Positions 43,020 through 52,521 of a DNA stretch of 64,000 nucleotides are shown here, one piece after another (position 1 is the first letter of the stretch; each line of letters opens with the position of its first letter). The DNA is taken from positions 372,001 to 436,000 of the forward strand of contig NZ_JAMXLX010000002.1 of NCBI RefSeq assembly GCF_024055605.1. Reading direction: 5' to 3'. The notes beneath the pieces are model-generated. The model did no database searches, was not told where the DNA came from, and saw nothing but the letters and a program-made list of their open reading frames with translations. Source of the DNA: Ciceribacter sichuanensis (GTDB lineage Bacteria; Pseudomonadota; Alphaproteobacteria; Rhizobiales; Rhizobiaceae). Made by a program: the position numbers and the translations under genes.

Positions 43020-44180
43020 ATGAATTTCGGGCTGACCGAAGAACAGGAAATGATCGTCAGGACGGTGCGGGATTTCGTTGAGACGGAAATCTACCCGCAT
43101 GAGGACGAGGTTGAGCGAACCGGCATTGTGCCACCGGAACTCGGGCAGGAAATTGCCCGCAAATGCAAGGAAATCGGCTTCTTCGGCTGCAATTTCCCGG
43201 AAGAGGTCGGCGGTGCCGGCCTCGATCACACGACATTCACGCTGGTCGAACGTGAACTCGGCCGCGGATCGATGGCCCTGACGGTCTTCTTCGGACGGCC
43301 CTCCGGCATCCTGATGGCCTGCAACGACGAGCAGAAGGAAAGATATCTGCTTCCCGCCGTGCGCGGCGACAAGTTTGATGCGCTCGCCATGACCGAACCG
43401 GATGCCGGTTCCGACGTCCGCGGCATGAAGTGTTTCGCCCGACCGGACGGCGACGACTGGATCGTTAATGGCACCAAGCATTTCATCAGCCATGCCAACA
43501 TCGCCGACTTCGTCATCGTCTTCATCGCCACCGGCGAGGAACGGACCCCGCGCGGCCCGAAGAAGCTCATCACCTGCTTCTTCGTCGACCGGGGTACACC
43601 CGGTTTCGAGATCCGCGACGGATACTCCTCGGTCTCCCACCGCGGCTACAAGAACTGCATCCTGACCTTCGACGAATGCCGGCTGCCGAAAAGCCAGATC
43701 CTCGGCGAGCTTCACAAGGGCTTCGACATCGCCAACGACTGGCTCTATGCGACCCGCCTGACCGTTGCGGCGACCTCCGTCGGCCGGGCACGACGCGCCT
43801 TTGACTATGCGCTTTCCTACGCCGCCGAGCGCAAGCAGTTCGGCAAGCCGATCGGAGCCAATCAGGGCGTATCGTTCAAGCTCGCCGACATGATTACCGA
43901 GATCGACGCAGCAGACCTCCTCACTCTCTCCGCCGCTTGGCGGCTGGATCAGGGGCTGCCTTCCAACCGCGAAATCGCCTCGGCCAAGGTCTTCGCCACG
44001 GAAATGCTCGCCCGCGTCACCGATGAGGCAATCCAGATCTATGGCGGCATGGGCCTGATGGATGACCTGCCGCTCGCCCGCTTCTGGCGCGATGCCCGGG
44101 TCGAACGCATCTGGGACGGCACCTCGGAAATACAGCGGCACATCATCAGCCGCGAACTGCTTAGACCGTTGGGAGCGTAA
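43020..44180 (+). CDS. Acyl-CoA dehydrogenase (candidate gamma-butyrobetainyl-CoA dehydrogenase)
   Basis: This 386-residue FAD flavoprotein of the acyl-CoA dehydrogenase family passes electrons to ETF. It has AMTEPDAGSDVRG (flavin/substrate contact), IVNGTKHFISHA, RKQFGKPI-type motif and QIYGGMGLMDDLP. The end IWDGTSEIQRH carries Asp366 where many family members have the catalytic glutamate, so the base is conservatively changed or relocated. Beside a CoA ligase, CaiD and carnitine dehydrogenase it could desaturate gamma-butyrobetainyl-CoA to crotonobetainyl-CoA. CaiA of E. coli is the family analogue, running the opposite way. GGGGGGAAG precedes the ATG. Confidence 0.88.
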   Translation: MNFGLTEEQEMIVRTVRDFVETEIYPHEDEVERTGIVPPELGQEIARKCKEIGFFGCNFPEEVGGAGLDHTTFTLVERELGRGSMALTVFFGRPSGILMACNDEQKERYLLPAVRGDKFDALAMTEPDAGSDVRGMKCFARPDGDDWIVNGTKHFISHANIADFVIVFIATGEERTPRGPKKLITCFFVDRGTPGFEIRDGYSSVSHRGYKNCILTFDECRLPKSQILGELHKGFDIANDWLYATRLTVAATSVGRARRAFDYALSYAAERKQFGKPIGANQGVSFKLADMITEIDAADLLTLSAAWRLDQGLPSNREIASAKVFATEMLARVTDEAIQIYGGMGLMDDLPLARFWRDARVERIWDGTSEIQRHIISRELLRPLGA

Positions 44181-44217
44181 GGATGAAACCGATCGCTCCC
44201 GTGGAGAACCTTAGCCC

Positions 44218-46272
44218 ATGATCCGCCCCCTCGACCGCCTGATCCGTCCGAAATCGATCGCCGTCTATGGTGGCAAGGAGGCACGCCGGGTCATCGAGCA
44301 GTGCGACAAGATGGGTTTCGCCGGCGAGATCTGGCCGGTTCATCCGAAACTCGACGAGATCTTCGGCCGCAAATGCTATCGCAGCACGGCCGACCTCCCT
44401 GCACCGCCCGACGCATCCTTCGTCGGCGTCAACCGGGCGCTCACCATCGACATCATCCGCGAACTGTCCGCCACCGGCGCAGGCGGCGCGATCTGTTATG
44501 CCTCAGGTTTTCGTGAGGCAATGAGCGAATTGCCTGATGGCGGCGACCTGCAGGAGGCGCTCGTGGCCGCCGCCGGCGACATGCCGATCATCGGCCCCAA
44601 CTGCTATGGCCTCATCAACATGCTGGACGGGGCCCTTCTCTGGCCGGACCAGCACGGCATGGTCCGCACGACGAAAGGCGTCGCCATCCTTACGCAGTCG
44701 TCCAACATTGCCTGCAACATCTCCATGCAGACCCGCGGACTGCCGCTCGCCTACCTGATGACAGCCGGCAACCAGGCGCAGACAGGCCTTTCCGGCCTGG
44801 CCTGCGCCGTGCTTGAAGACCCGCGCGTCACCGCCGTCGGCCTCCATATCGAGGGCTTCGACGACATCCGCACTCTGGAGCGGCTGGCGCTGCGTGCCCG
44901 CGAGCTGAAGAAACCCGTCATTGCGCTGAAGGTCGGCAAGTCCGAAGCGGCGCGGAAGGCGACCGTCTCGCACACGGCGTCCCTCGCCGGCAACGACGCC
45001 GTTTCGGGCGCGGTTCTGGAACGTCTCGGCATCGGCCGGGTCCACAGCCTGCCGGCCATGCTGGAAACGCTGAAGCTGCTGCATCTCTACGGACCGCTCG
45101 AAAATACCGACATCTCCTCCATGAGCTGTTCCGGCGGCGAGGCCTCGCTGATGTCGGATGCCGCAGTCGGCAGGAACATCAACTATCGCGACCTCAAGCC
45201 GGAACAACTGGGGCCCCTGCGTGAAAGCCTGGGGGAGATGGTGACGCTCGCCAATCCGCTCGACTATCACACCTTCGTCTGGGGCAATCTGGAACGCCAG
45301 ACCGCAGCCTTCACGGCAATGATGTCCGGCGGCTACACGATGAACCTCGTCGTACTCGACTTCCCACGCGGCGATCGTTGCGATTCCAGCGACTGGATGA
45401 CGACGGTCGATGCCGTCGTGGCCGCCGCTCGCGCGACAGGCGCGCGCGCAGGCGTCGTCGCAAGCCTCGGCGAGAATATGCCGGAAGACATCGCGCTCGG
45501 CCTGATGGAAGAAAACGTGGTGCCCTTCTCTGGCATCGACGAGGCGCTGACCGCAATAGAAACGGCAGCCGCAATCGACTCCGCCTGGACAAAGCCGACG
45601 CCCGCCCCGCTGATAGACGCTGCCATCGTCGACGGCGAAGCCGTAATGCTCTTCGAGGACCAGGCCAAGGCGGAGCTTGCAGCTTTTGGCGTCCCCACCC
45701 CGAAAGGCAAGGTCGTCGCGACACCGGATGAGGCAGCAAAGGCAGCCGAGGAAATCGGTTTCCCGGTCGTGCTCAAGGGCCTCGGCATTGCTCACAAGAC
45801 TGAATCCGGCGCGGTTCGCCTCGACCTGCGCGATGCTGATTCTGTACGTGAAGCGGCAGCGCTAATGGATTCCGTCGCAAGCGGTTTTCTCGTCGAGGAA
45901 ATGGCGCCAAAGCCGGTTGCCGAAATCATTATCGGCGCGATGCGCGATCCCGTCGCCGGTCCGGTGCTGACGATTGGCGCGGGCGGAATTCTCGTTGAAC
46001 TGCTGGAGGATAGCGCCATTCTGACACTGCCGACGACGCCGGACGCCATCCGCGAAACGATCGGACGCCTCAAGGTCTCGAAATTGCTGGACGGCTACCG
46101 CGGTGGACGGGCCGGCGACAAGGATGCATTGATACAAACCGTCGCAGCCGTGGCACATTATGTCGCAACCAATGCGACGAAAGTTGAAGAAGTCGACGTT
46201 AATCCCGTGATGGTGCTGCCGCATGGCATGGGCGTCGTCGCCGTTGACGCCCTGATCCGGAAGAGGAGTTGA
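44218..46272 (+). CDS. ADP-forming acyl-CoA synthetase (single-chain; candidate betaine:CoA ligase)
   Basis: This 684-residue protein has the acetyl-CoA synthetase (ADP-forming) architecture. A CoA-binding Rossmann domain (about 10-125; IRPKSIAVYGG) is followed by succinyl-CoA-ligase-like flavodoxin domains with the phosphohistidine loop VSHTASLAGND (His252). A C-terminal ATP-grasp domain (from about residue 475) completes it. It would activate a carboxylate such as gamma-butyrobetaine, crotonobetaine or carnitine with CoA and ATP. E. coli uses an AMP-forming ligase (CaiC), so this is a different solution. It starts with GGAG about 10 bases upstream and is separated from the caiD-like gene by 4 bases. 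Confidence 0.9.
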   Translation: MIRPLDRLIRPKSIAVYGGKEARRVIEQCDKMGFAGEIWPVHPKLDEIFGRKCYRSTADLPAPPDASFVGVNRALTIDIIRELSATGAGGAICYASGFREAMSELPDGGDLQEALVAAAGDMPIIGPNCYGLINMLDGALLWPDQHGMVRTTKGVAILTQSSNIACNISMQTRGLPLAYLMTAGNQAQTGLSGLACAVLEDPRVTAVGLHIEGFDDIRTLERLALRARELKKPVIALKVGKSEAARKATVSHTASLAGNDAVSGAVLERLGIGRVHSLPAMLETLKLLHLYGPLENTDISSMSCSGGEASLMSDAAVGRNINYRDLKPEQLGPLRESLGEMVTLANPLDYHTFVWGNLERQTAAFTAMMSGGYTMNLVVLDFPRGDRCDSSDWMTTVDAVVAAARATGARAGVVASLGENMPEDIALGLMEENVVPFSGIDEALTAIETAAAIDSAWTKPTPAPLIDAAIVDGEAVMLFEDQAKAELAAFGVPTPKGKVVATPDEAAKAAEEIGFPVVLKGLGIAHKTESGAVRLDLRDADSVREAAALMDSVASGFLVEEMAPKPVAEIIIGAMRDPVAGPVLTIGAGGILVELLEDSAILTLPTTPDAIRETIGRLKVSKLLDGYRGGRAGDKDALIQTVAAVAHYVATNATKVEEVDVNPVMVLPHGMGVVAVDALIRKRS

Positions 46273-46276
46273 CTGC

Positions 46277-47059
46277 ATGACCGACCCCATCCGCACCAGA
46301 CGTGAAGGCGGCATCCTCGAAGTCACCATCGACCGCCCCAAGGCCAATGCCATCGACCTGAAGACGAGCCGCATCATGGGTGAGGTTTTCCGCGATTTTC
46401 GCGACGATCCGGAGCTGCGCGTCGCCATCGTGACCGCCGCCGGCGAGAAATTTTTCTGTGCGGGCTGGGATCTCAAAGCCGCCGCCGCCGGCGATGCCGT
46501 CGATGGAGACTATGGCATCGGCGGTTTCGGTGGCATGCAGGAACTGCGCGACCTCAACAAGCCGATCATCGCCGCGATCAACGGCATATGCTGCGGCGGC
46601 GGTTTCGAGATCGCCCTGTCGACCGATCTCATCCTCGCGGCGGAACACGCGACCTTCGCGCTTCCTGAAATCCGCTCCGGCACCGTGGCGGACGCCGCCT
46701 CGATCAAGCTGCCGAAGCGCATCCCCTATCACATTGCCATGGACATGCTGCTGACGGGCCGCTGGCTCGATGCGCAGGAAGGCCATCGCTGGGGCTTCGT
46801 CAATGAAATCCTTCCCGCCGACAAGCTGATGGAGCGAGCCTGGGAACTCGCCCGTCTGCTCGAAAGCGGCCCGCCGCTGGTTTATGCGGCAATCAAGGAA
46901 ATCGTCCGCGATGCCGAGGGCAAGGATTTCCCGACCGCGATGAACAAGATCACCAAGCGGCAGTATCGCACGGTCGACATTCTCTATTCGAGCGAGGATC
47001 AGCTCGAAGGCGCTCGCGCCTTCACGGAAAAGCGCGATCCCCTGTGGAAAGGACGATAG
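46277..47059 (+). CDS. caiD: Carnitinyl-CoA dehydratase / crotonobetainyl-CoA hydratase (CaiD)
   Basis: This 260-residue crotonase-family enzyme interconverts crotonobetainyl-CoA and L-carnitinyl-CoA. Similarity to E. coli CaiD runs through the whole protein: GGILEVTIDRPKANAIDLKT, FRDDPELRVAIVTAAGEKF, CAGWDLKAAAAG and the terminal AFTEKRDPLWKGR closely follow it. The two crotonase glutamates are in CGGGFEIAL and FALPEIRS. The start overlaps the RBS region at the ligase stop (GAGGAG 10 bases upstream). Its presence strongly supports a carnitine/crotonobetaine role for the operon. It is the last enzyme gene before the dipeptide-type importer. Confidence 0.95.
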   Translation: MTDPIRTRREGGILEVTIDRPKANAIDLKTSRIMGEVFRDFRDDPELRVAIVTAAGEKFFCAGWDLKAAAAGDAVDGDYGIGGFGGMQELRDLNKPIIAAINGICCGGGFEIALSTDLILAAEHATFALPEIRSGTVADAASIKLPKRIPYHIAMDMLLTGRWLDAQEGHRWGFVNEILPADKLMERAWELARLLESGPPLVYAAIKEIVRDAEGKDFPTAMNKITKRQYRTVDILYSSEDQLEGARAFTEKRDPLWKGR

Positions 47060-47092
47060 AAAGATCGAGGGAGGCCTTCGGAGACCCGGCCT

Positions 47093-47106
47093 GATGCCAT
47101 GGCATC
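47093..47106. promoter_or_regulatory. Perfect 14-bp palindrome upstream of the peptide-type importer
   Basis: GATGCCATGGCATC is a perfect 14-bp palindrome, 34 bases after the caiD stop and 74 bases upstream of the binding-protein start. It could be an operator for an internal promoter of the importer. Confidence 0.45.
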
Positions 47107-47179
47107 GAAACGGTCCCCGCATCACGGAACAAAAACAACATGCCGGATGCGTCCAACCAACCAGAGAAGGAACAGGCTA

Positions 47180-48769
47180 ATGAACGATTATACGAAATAC
47201 CTCGCAGGTCGTGTCACATCCGCCGGCATGAACCGTCGTGAATTCATGGGGCGGGCCATGGCCGCGGGCTTGACGCTCACGGCCGCAAGCAGCCTTTTCG
47301 CAGCCAGCGCCGAAGCCCAGGAGCCCAAGAAGGGCGGTCACCTGAAACTCGGTCTTGAAGGCGGCTCGGCCACCGACAGCAAGGACCCGGCAAAATTCCT
47401 GTCGCAGTTCATGTTCTGCGTCGGCCGTTGCTGGGGCGACATGCTGGTCGAAAGCGATCCGCTGACCGGCGCTGCTGTTCCGGCTCTTGCCGAGAGCTGG
47501 GAGCCCTCCGCGGATGCCGCCACCTGGACCTTCAAGATCCGCAAGGGTGTGCAGTTCCACGACGGCAAGGAACTGACGGTCGACGACGTTATCGCCACCC
47601 TCAAGCGCCACACCGACGAAAAGTCGGAATCCGGCGCGCTTGGCGTGATGAAGTCGATCAAGGAAATCAAGAAGGACGGCGACAATCTCGTCCTCGTGCT
47701 CACCGAGGGCAATGCGGACATGCCGCTGCTTCTCACCGACTACCACCTCGTCATCCAGCCGAATGGCGGTAATGACGATCCGCTGGCTTCGATCGGCACC
47801 GGTCCCTACAAGCTGACCAGCTTCGAAGCCGGCGTTCGGGCGACCTTCGAAAAGAACCCGAACGACTGGCGTTCCGATCGCGGCTATGTCGACACGATCG
47901 AGATCATCGGCATGAACGACGCCACCGCCCGCATCGCGGCACTGTCGTCAGGTCAGGTTCACTACATCAACCGCGTCGATCCGAAGACGGTGGCGCTCCT
48001 GAAGCGCGCTCCGAATGTCGAGATCCTCAACACCTCCGGTCGCGGCCACTACGTCTTCATCATGCACTGCAACACCGCGCCGTTCGACAATAACGATCTG
48101 CGGCTTGCGCTGAAATACGCCATGGACCGCGAAACCATGGTGGAAAAGATCCTCGGCGGTTACGGCAAGGTCGGCAACGACTTCCCGATCAACAACACCT
48201 ATGCCCTCTTCCCCGAAGGCATCGAGCAGCGCGCCTACGATCCCGACAAGGCGGCTTTCCACTTCAAGAAGTCGGGTCATTCCGGCTCGGTGCTGTTGCG
48301 CACCTCGGAAGTCGCGTTCCCCGGCGCCGTCGATGCGGCGGTCCTCTATCAGCAGAGCGCCAAGAAGGCCGGCATCGACATCGAGGTGAAGCGCGAGCCC
48401 GGCGACGGATACTGGTCGAACGTCTGGAACGTCCAGCCCTTCTCCACCTCCTACTGGGGTGGCCGTCCGACGCAGGACCAGATGTATTCCACCGCCTATC
48501 TTTCGACGGCGGACTGGAACGACACCCGCTTCCTGCGTCCGGACTTCGACAAGCTCCTGCTGCAGGCCCGCTCGGAACTCGACGAGACCAAACGCAAGGA
48601 AATGTATCGCGAGATGGCGATGATGGTCCGCGACGAAGGCGGCCTGATCCTGCCGATGTTCAACGACTTCGTGAACGCCGCCAGCAAGACGGTGAAGGGC
48701 TACGTCCACGATATCGGCAACGACATGTCGAACGGCTACGTCGCCACCCGCGTCTGGCTCGAAAGTTGA
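47180..48769 (+). CDS. Dipeptide-type (family 5) ABC substrate-binding protein, Tat-exported
   Basis: This 529-residue SBP_bac_5 protein has a twin-arginine signal (MNRREFMGRAMAAGLTLTAA), then GGHLKLGLEGGSATDSKDPAK and the family landmarks WTFKIRKGVQFHDGKELTVDDV and NDWRSDRGYVD. The start at 47180 is set by AAGGA 9 bases upstream; an upstream frame from 47099 crosses the palindrome. A paralogue of identical length is encoded at 54636 with the same motif order. It feeds the permeases and ATPase that follow. Next to the caiD operon it may bind a betaine, carnitine or small peptide; this is not shown. Confidence 0.92.
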   Translation: MNDYTKYLAGRVTSAGMNRREFMGRAMAAGLTLTAASSLFAASAEAQEPKKGGHLKLGLEGGSATDSKDPAKFLSQFMFCVGRCWGDMLVESDPLTGAAVPALAESWEPSADAATWTFKIRKGVQFHDGKELTVDDVIATLKRHTDEKSESGALGVMKSIKEIKKDGDNLVLVLTEGNADMPLLLTDYHLVIQPNGGNDDPLASIGTGPYKLTSFEAGVRATFEKNPNDWRSDRGYVDTIEIIGMNDATARIAALSSGQVHYINRVDPKTVALLKRAPNVEILNTSGRGHYVFIMHCNTAPFDNNDLRLALKYAMDRETMVEKILGGYGKVGNDFPINNTYALFPEGIEQRAYDPDKAAFHFKKSGHSGSVLLRTSEVAFPGAVDAAVLYQQSAKKAGIDIEVKREPGDGYWSNVWNVQPFSTSYWGGRPTQDQMYSTAYLSTADWNDTRFLRPDFDKLLLQARSELDETKRKEMYREMAMMVRDEGGLILPMFNDFVNAASKTVKGYVHDIGNDMSNGYVATRVWLES

Positions 48770-48781
48770 CGAAAATGAGGC

Positions 48782-48801
48782 GGGGCCGCATGATGCGCCC
48801 C
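48782..48801 (+). other. Hairpin after the family 5 binding-protein gene
   Basis: GGGGC / GCCCC with an inner GCA-TGA-TGC and a one-base bulge is followed by TGACATTTC. It lies 12 bases after the stop and may be an attenuator or 3' protector between binding protein and permease messages. Confidence 0.5.
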
Positions 48802-48877
48802 TGACATTTCACGGGGATCCGCGCTCCGACAGGACCGCGAATCCTGCTCGATTTTTCATAAAGCCATACCGGAGCCC

Positions 48878-49882
48878 ATGACCCAATTGCCTGACGCCGG
48901 TTCGCCGTCACTCAGATTCCGCGAACGATATCCGCTTGTCGCGCTGATCCTTCAGCGCCTCTTCCTCAGTCTCGGCCTGCTGATCGCCGTATCCATGTTG
49001 ATCTATGGCGGCGTGGAAGCCCTGCCGGGTGATTTCGCGACGACCTATCTCGGCCAGTCCGCCACGCCACAGGCCGTTGCCAACATCCGTTCGGAACTCG
49101 GTCTCGACCGGCCCATCGTCACCCGCTATTTCGAGTGGCTCGGCAATGCTTTGCATGGCGATTTCGGTACCTCCTGGGCAAGCCGCAATTCCGTGACCGA
49201 GCAGATCGGCAAGCGACTCGGCAATTCGCTGGCTCTTGCGGGACTGGCAGCAATCATATCCGTGCCGCTGGCCGTCGGGCTCGGCATGCTGGCGGTGCAT
49301 TTCCGCAACCGGCTGCCGGACCGCATCATCAACATCGTCTCGCTGGCGGCCATCTCGCTTCCCGAATTCTTCATCGGCTACCTGCTGATCCTGTTCTTCG
49401 CCATCAACTTCGGCATCGCGACCTTCCCCGCAACCGTGCATGACGGCATGACCATATCCGAACGCCTGCAGGCAATGGCGCTGCCCACCGCAACCCTGGT
49501 CCTCGTCGTTCTCGCCCACATGATGCGCATGACCCGCGCCGCGATCCTGTCGGTCATGTCATCAGCCTATATGGAAACGGCGGAACTCAAGGGCCTTTCC
49601 GCCTTCCGCGCCATCGTCAAGCATGCGGCGCCCAACGCGCTCGCCCCCATCGTCAACGTCGTGGCGCTCAACCTCGCCTATCTCGTGGTCGGCGTGGTCG
49701 TGGTCGAGGTGGTCTTCGTCTATCCCGGCATGGGCCAGTACATGGTCGACGCCGTGACCGTTCGTGACATGCCCGTCGTACAGGCATGCGGCCTGATCTT
49801 CGCCGCCGTCTATATTTTCCTGAACATGCTGGCCGATATCATCGCGATCATCGCCAATCCGAGACTGAGGCATCCCCGATGA
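48878..49882 (+). CDS. Dipeptide-type ABC permease (DppB-like)
   Basis: This 334-residue inner-membrane permease has about six helices. The N-terminal RLFLSLGLLIAVSMLIYGGVEALPGD, the ATPQAVANIRSELGLDRP segment and the EAA-type loop METAELKGLSAFRAIVKHAAP are typical of DppB/OppB/GsiC. GGAG precedes the ATG closely. Its stop overlaps the next permease start (ATGA), so the two form a translationally coupled heterodimer. Confidence 0.93.
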   Translation: MTQLPDAGSPSLRFRERYPLVALILQRLFLSLGLLIAVSMLIYGGVEALPGDFATTYLGQSATPQAVANIRSELGLDRPIVTRYFEWLGNALHGDFGTSWASRNSVTEQIGKRLGNSLALAGLAAIISVPLAVGLGMLAVHFRNRLPDRIINIVSLAAISLPEFFIGYLLILFFAINFGIATFPATVHDGMTISERLQAMALPTATLVLVVLAHMMRMTRAAILSVMSSAYMETAELKGLSAFRAIVKHAAPNALAPIVNVVALNLAYLVVGVVVVEVVFVYPGMGQYMVDAVTVRDMPVVQACGLIFAAVYIFLNMLADIIAIIANPRLRHPR

Positions 49883-50706
49883 GGCTGAGAGATATCCCTG
49901 TTAGCGCCTGGGTCGGCATTCTCGGTATCCTCCTGGCCTTCGTCTGCGCCATATTCGCCCCCTTCATTGCGCCCTTCGAGGAACGTGAGATCGTCGGCGG
50001 CGTATGGGAACCGATGGGCGGTGCCTATCTGCTCGGCACCGACAACCTCGGCCGCGACCTCCTGTCCCGCATGATCTACGGCGCCCGCACGACACTGTTC
50101 GTGGCGCTTGCCGCAACCGTCCTTTCCTTCTCGCTCGGCATCTTCCTGAGCTTTACGGCGGCGGTCTCGCGCGGCCTGATCGATCAGACGCTCTCCCGCT
50201 TCAACGACCTGATGATGTCGATCCCGACGCTGATCTTCGCGCTGGTCGTTCTGGCCGTCCTGCCGCAGAACCTTTTCGTCCTGATCCTCGTCATGGCGGT
50301 CCTCGACTCGACCCGCGTCTACCGCCTCGGCCGTGCCGTAGCGCTCGATGTCGCAGTGATGGAGTTTGTGGAAGCGGCAAGGCTTCGCGGCGAAGGCACG
50401 CTCTGGATCATCTTCCGGGAAATCCTGCCCAACACGCTTTCGCCGCTTCTGGCCGAATTCGGTCTGCGCTTCGCCTTCTCCATCCTGTTCCTCTCCACCC
50501 TCTCCTTCCTCGGCCTTGGCATTCAGCCGCCGGCCGCCGACTGGGGCGGCATGGTAAAGGACAACAAGGACGGCATTATCTTCGGCATTTCCGCAGCCCT
50601 CGTTCCGGGCTCGGCCATCGCCGCCCTTGCCGTCTGCGTCAACCTGGTGGTCGACTGGCTGCTGAAACGAACCTCCAGCCTGAAGGGAGGCCGCGGCGAT
50701 GCCTGA
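49879..50706 (+). CDS. Dipeptide-type ABC permease (DppC-like)
   Basis: This 275-residue DppC/OppC-like permease has the start overlapping the upstream stop at 49879. It has GTDNLGRDLLSRMIYGARTTL, the EAA loop VEAARLRGEGTLWIIFREILPN, and FLGLGIQPPAADWGGM, nearly diagnostic of this family. An in-frame ATG at 49786 inside the DppB-like gene would only add an out-of-family extension. Its 3' end overlaps the ATPase gene by 8 bases. Confidence 0.93.
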   Translation: MRLRDIPVSAWVGILGILLAFVCAIFAPFIAPFEEREIVGGVWEPMGGAYLLGTDNLGRDLLSRMIYGARTTLFVALAATVLSFSLGIFLSFTAAVSRGLIDQTLSRFNDLMMSIPTLIFALVVLAVLPQNLFVLILVMAVLDSTRVYRLGRAVALDVAVMEFVEAARLRGEGTLWIIFREILPNTLSPLLAEFGLRFAFSILFLSTLSFLGLGIQPPAADWGGMVKDNKDGIIFGISAALVPGSAIAALAVCVNLVVDWLLKRTSSLKGGRGDA

Positions 50707-52330
50707 ACTTCTTTCCGTCCGCAATCTCAAGATCGAAGCCACCAGCTATCCGCCGGGCGAGCCGCCGAAGAATGTCACCATCGTCGAAGGCGTCTCCTTC
50801 GATCTGCGGAAGGGCAAGGTTCTCGGCCTGATCGGCGAATCCGGCGCCGGCAAGTCCACCATCGGCCTGTCGGCACTGGCCTATGGCCGAGGCGGAGTGC
50901 GCATCGCCGGCGGCGAAGTGCTGCTGGACGGCGATAACATTCTGGCGCTCGACAAGGGCGGCATCCGCAAGGTGCGCGGCGCCCGCGTCTGTTACGTGGC
51001 CCAATCCGCCGCTGCCGCCTTCAACCCCGCCCACAAGCTGGGCGACCAGGTGATCGAGGCAACGCTCACCCACAGGCTGATGACCGTCGAGGAAGCCCGC
51101 GCCCGCGCCGTCTACCTCTTCGGCGTGCTCGGCCTGCCCGATCCGAAACACTTCGGCGACCGCTATCCGCATCAGGTATCCGGCGGTCAGTTGCAGCGCG
51201 CCATGACGGCCATGGCGCTCTGCCCGAACCCGGAACTGATCGTCTTCGACGAGCCGACCACGGCCCTCGACGTCACCACCCAGATCGATGTCCTGGCAGC
51301 GATCAAGCACGCGATCGAGGAAACCCACACCGCAGCGCTCTACATCACCCACGATCTCGCGGTGGTCGCCCAGATCTCCGACGACATCATGGTCCTGCGC
51401 CATGGCAAGACTGTCGAATATGGCAGCGCGCAGCAGATCATCGAGCAGCCAAGGCAGGACTACACCCGCGCTTTGGTGAATGTCCGTCAGGCGAAGAAGG
51501 ACGAGGCCGCCGATCAGTCGAGCGCGCTGCTGAAGGTCGAGAACGTCACGGCCGGCTATCCGAACGGCTTCAGGGTTCTGCATGACGTTTCACTGCACCT
51601 GCCGAAGGGCCAGACGCTGGCCGTCGTCGGCGAGAGCGGATCCGGAAAATCGACGCTCGCCCGCGTCATTACCGGCCTCCTGCCCCCGCTCCAGGGCAGT
51701 ATCAACTTCGACGGACGCCAACTGCCGCCGGCGCTCTCCGGCCGCTCGCGCGACGACCTGCGCCGCATCCAGCTCATCTATCAGATGGCCGACACGGCAA
51801 TGAACCCGCGTCAGACCGTTCGCGACATCATCGGCCGTCCGCTGACTTTCTACTACGGCCTCCATGGAGCGGCGAAGACGGCCAGGGTCAAGGAACTGCT
51901 GGAACAGATCGAAATGGGCTCCGGCTTCGTCGACCGTTTCCCGGCGGAGCTTTCAGGCGGCCAGAAGCAGCGCGTGGCGATTGCCCGGGCGCTCGCGGCA
52001 AAGCCCGAACTGCTGCTCTGCGACGAACCGACCTCGGCGCTCGATCCGCTGGTAGCAGAGGGTATCCTGAAACTCCTCATGCGTCTCCAGGAAGAAACCC
52101 AGCTTTCCTATGTCTTCATCACCCATGACATCGCCATCGTCCGCGCCATCGCCGACAGCGTTGCCGTGATGCATCGGGGCCAGCTGGTGCGCTTCGGCCC
52201 CAAATCGAAGGTGCTGGAGCCTCCTTTCGACGACTATACGGACCTTCTGCTGAAATCCGTCCCCGAAATGGAAATCGGCTGGCTGGAAAAGGCCTTGGCG
52301 ACCCGGAAGATGGCAAGCGCCGGAAATTGA
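50699..52330 (+). CDS. Fused DppD-DppF-type ABC ATPase
   Basis: This 543-residue protein carries two ABC ATPase domains in one chain. The first (about 1-255) has [24 protein letters not shown] and [13 protein letters not shown]. The second (about 275-540) has [24 protein letters not shown] and [13 protein letters not shown]. Such DppDF fusions energise family 5 importers. The start overlaps the upstream stop by 8 bases. This closes the four-gene transporter. The C-terminus contains the extension common to oligopeptide ATPases ([15 protein letters not shown]). Confidence 0.94.
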   Translation: MPELLSVRNLKIEATSYPPGEPPKNVTIVEGVSFDLRKGKVLGLIGESGAGKSTIGLSALAYGRGGVRIAGGEVLLDGDNILALDKGGIRKVRGARVCYVAQSAAAAFNPAHKLGDQVIEATLTHRLMTVEEARARAVYLFGVLGLPDPKHFGDRYPHQVSGGQLQRAMTAMALCPNPELIVFDEPTTALDVTTQIDVLAAIKHAIEETHTAALYITHDLAVVAQISDDIMVLRHGKTVEYGSAQQIIEQPRQDYTRALVNVRQAKKDEAADQSSALLKVENVTAGYPNGFRVLHDVSLHLPKGQTLAVVGESGSGKSTLARVITGLLPPLQGSINFDGRQLPPALSGRSRDDLRRIQLIYQMADTAMNPRQTVRDIIGRPLTFYYGLHGAAKTARVKELLEQIEMGSGFVDRFPAELSGGQKQRVAIARALAAKPELLLCDEPTSALDPLVAEGILKLLMRLQEETQLSYVFITHDIAIVRAIADSVAVMHRGQLVRFGPKSKVLEPPFDDYTDLLLKSVPEMEIGWLEKALATRKMASAGN

Positions 52331-52341
52331 AGCGCTTGCCG

Positions 52342-52362
52342 CCCGGCCTCCGTTCGGCCGGG
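52342..52362 (+). terminator. Hairpin after the fused ATPase gene
   Basis: A 7-bp stem CCCGGCC / GGCCGGG with a 7-base loop lies 12 bases past the ATPase stop. It has no U run and the tail is AGAGAAG, so it is a weak or Rho-assisted terminator. Confidence 0.5.
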
Positions 52363-52521
52363 AGAGAAGAACGCCCAACCGACTTCACTTAGCTGTTGCA
52401 ACAAATACTTGTTGCAATGCGGCAACGCTTTGGAATACTCTACAATCAGAAGTAATAATTGCAGACACTCTATCTATTATTTGCGCGGCAACGCGTTGAT
52501 TTTCCCGGAGCATCGATCGAA

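Noticed and set aside
41883..44141. 752-residue antisense open frame over the carnitine dehydrogenase and acyl-CoA dehydrogenase genes
   Set aside because: It is a shadow of high-GC coding on the plus strand. It has no RBS or recognisable domain, and both sense genes are clear family members.
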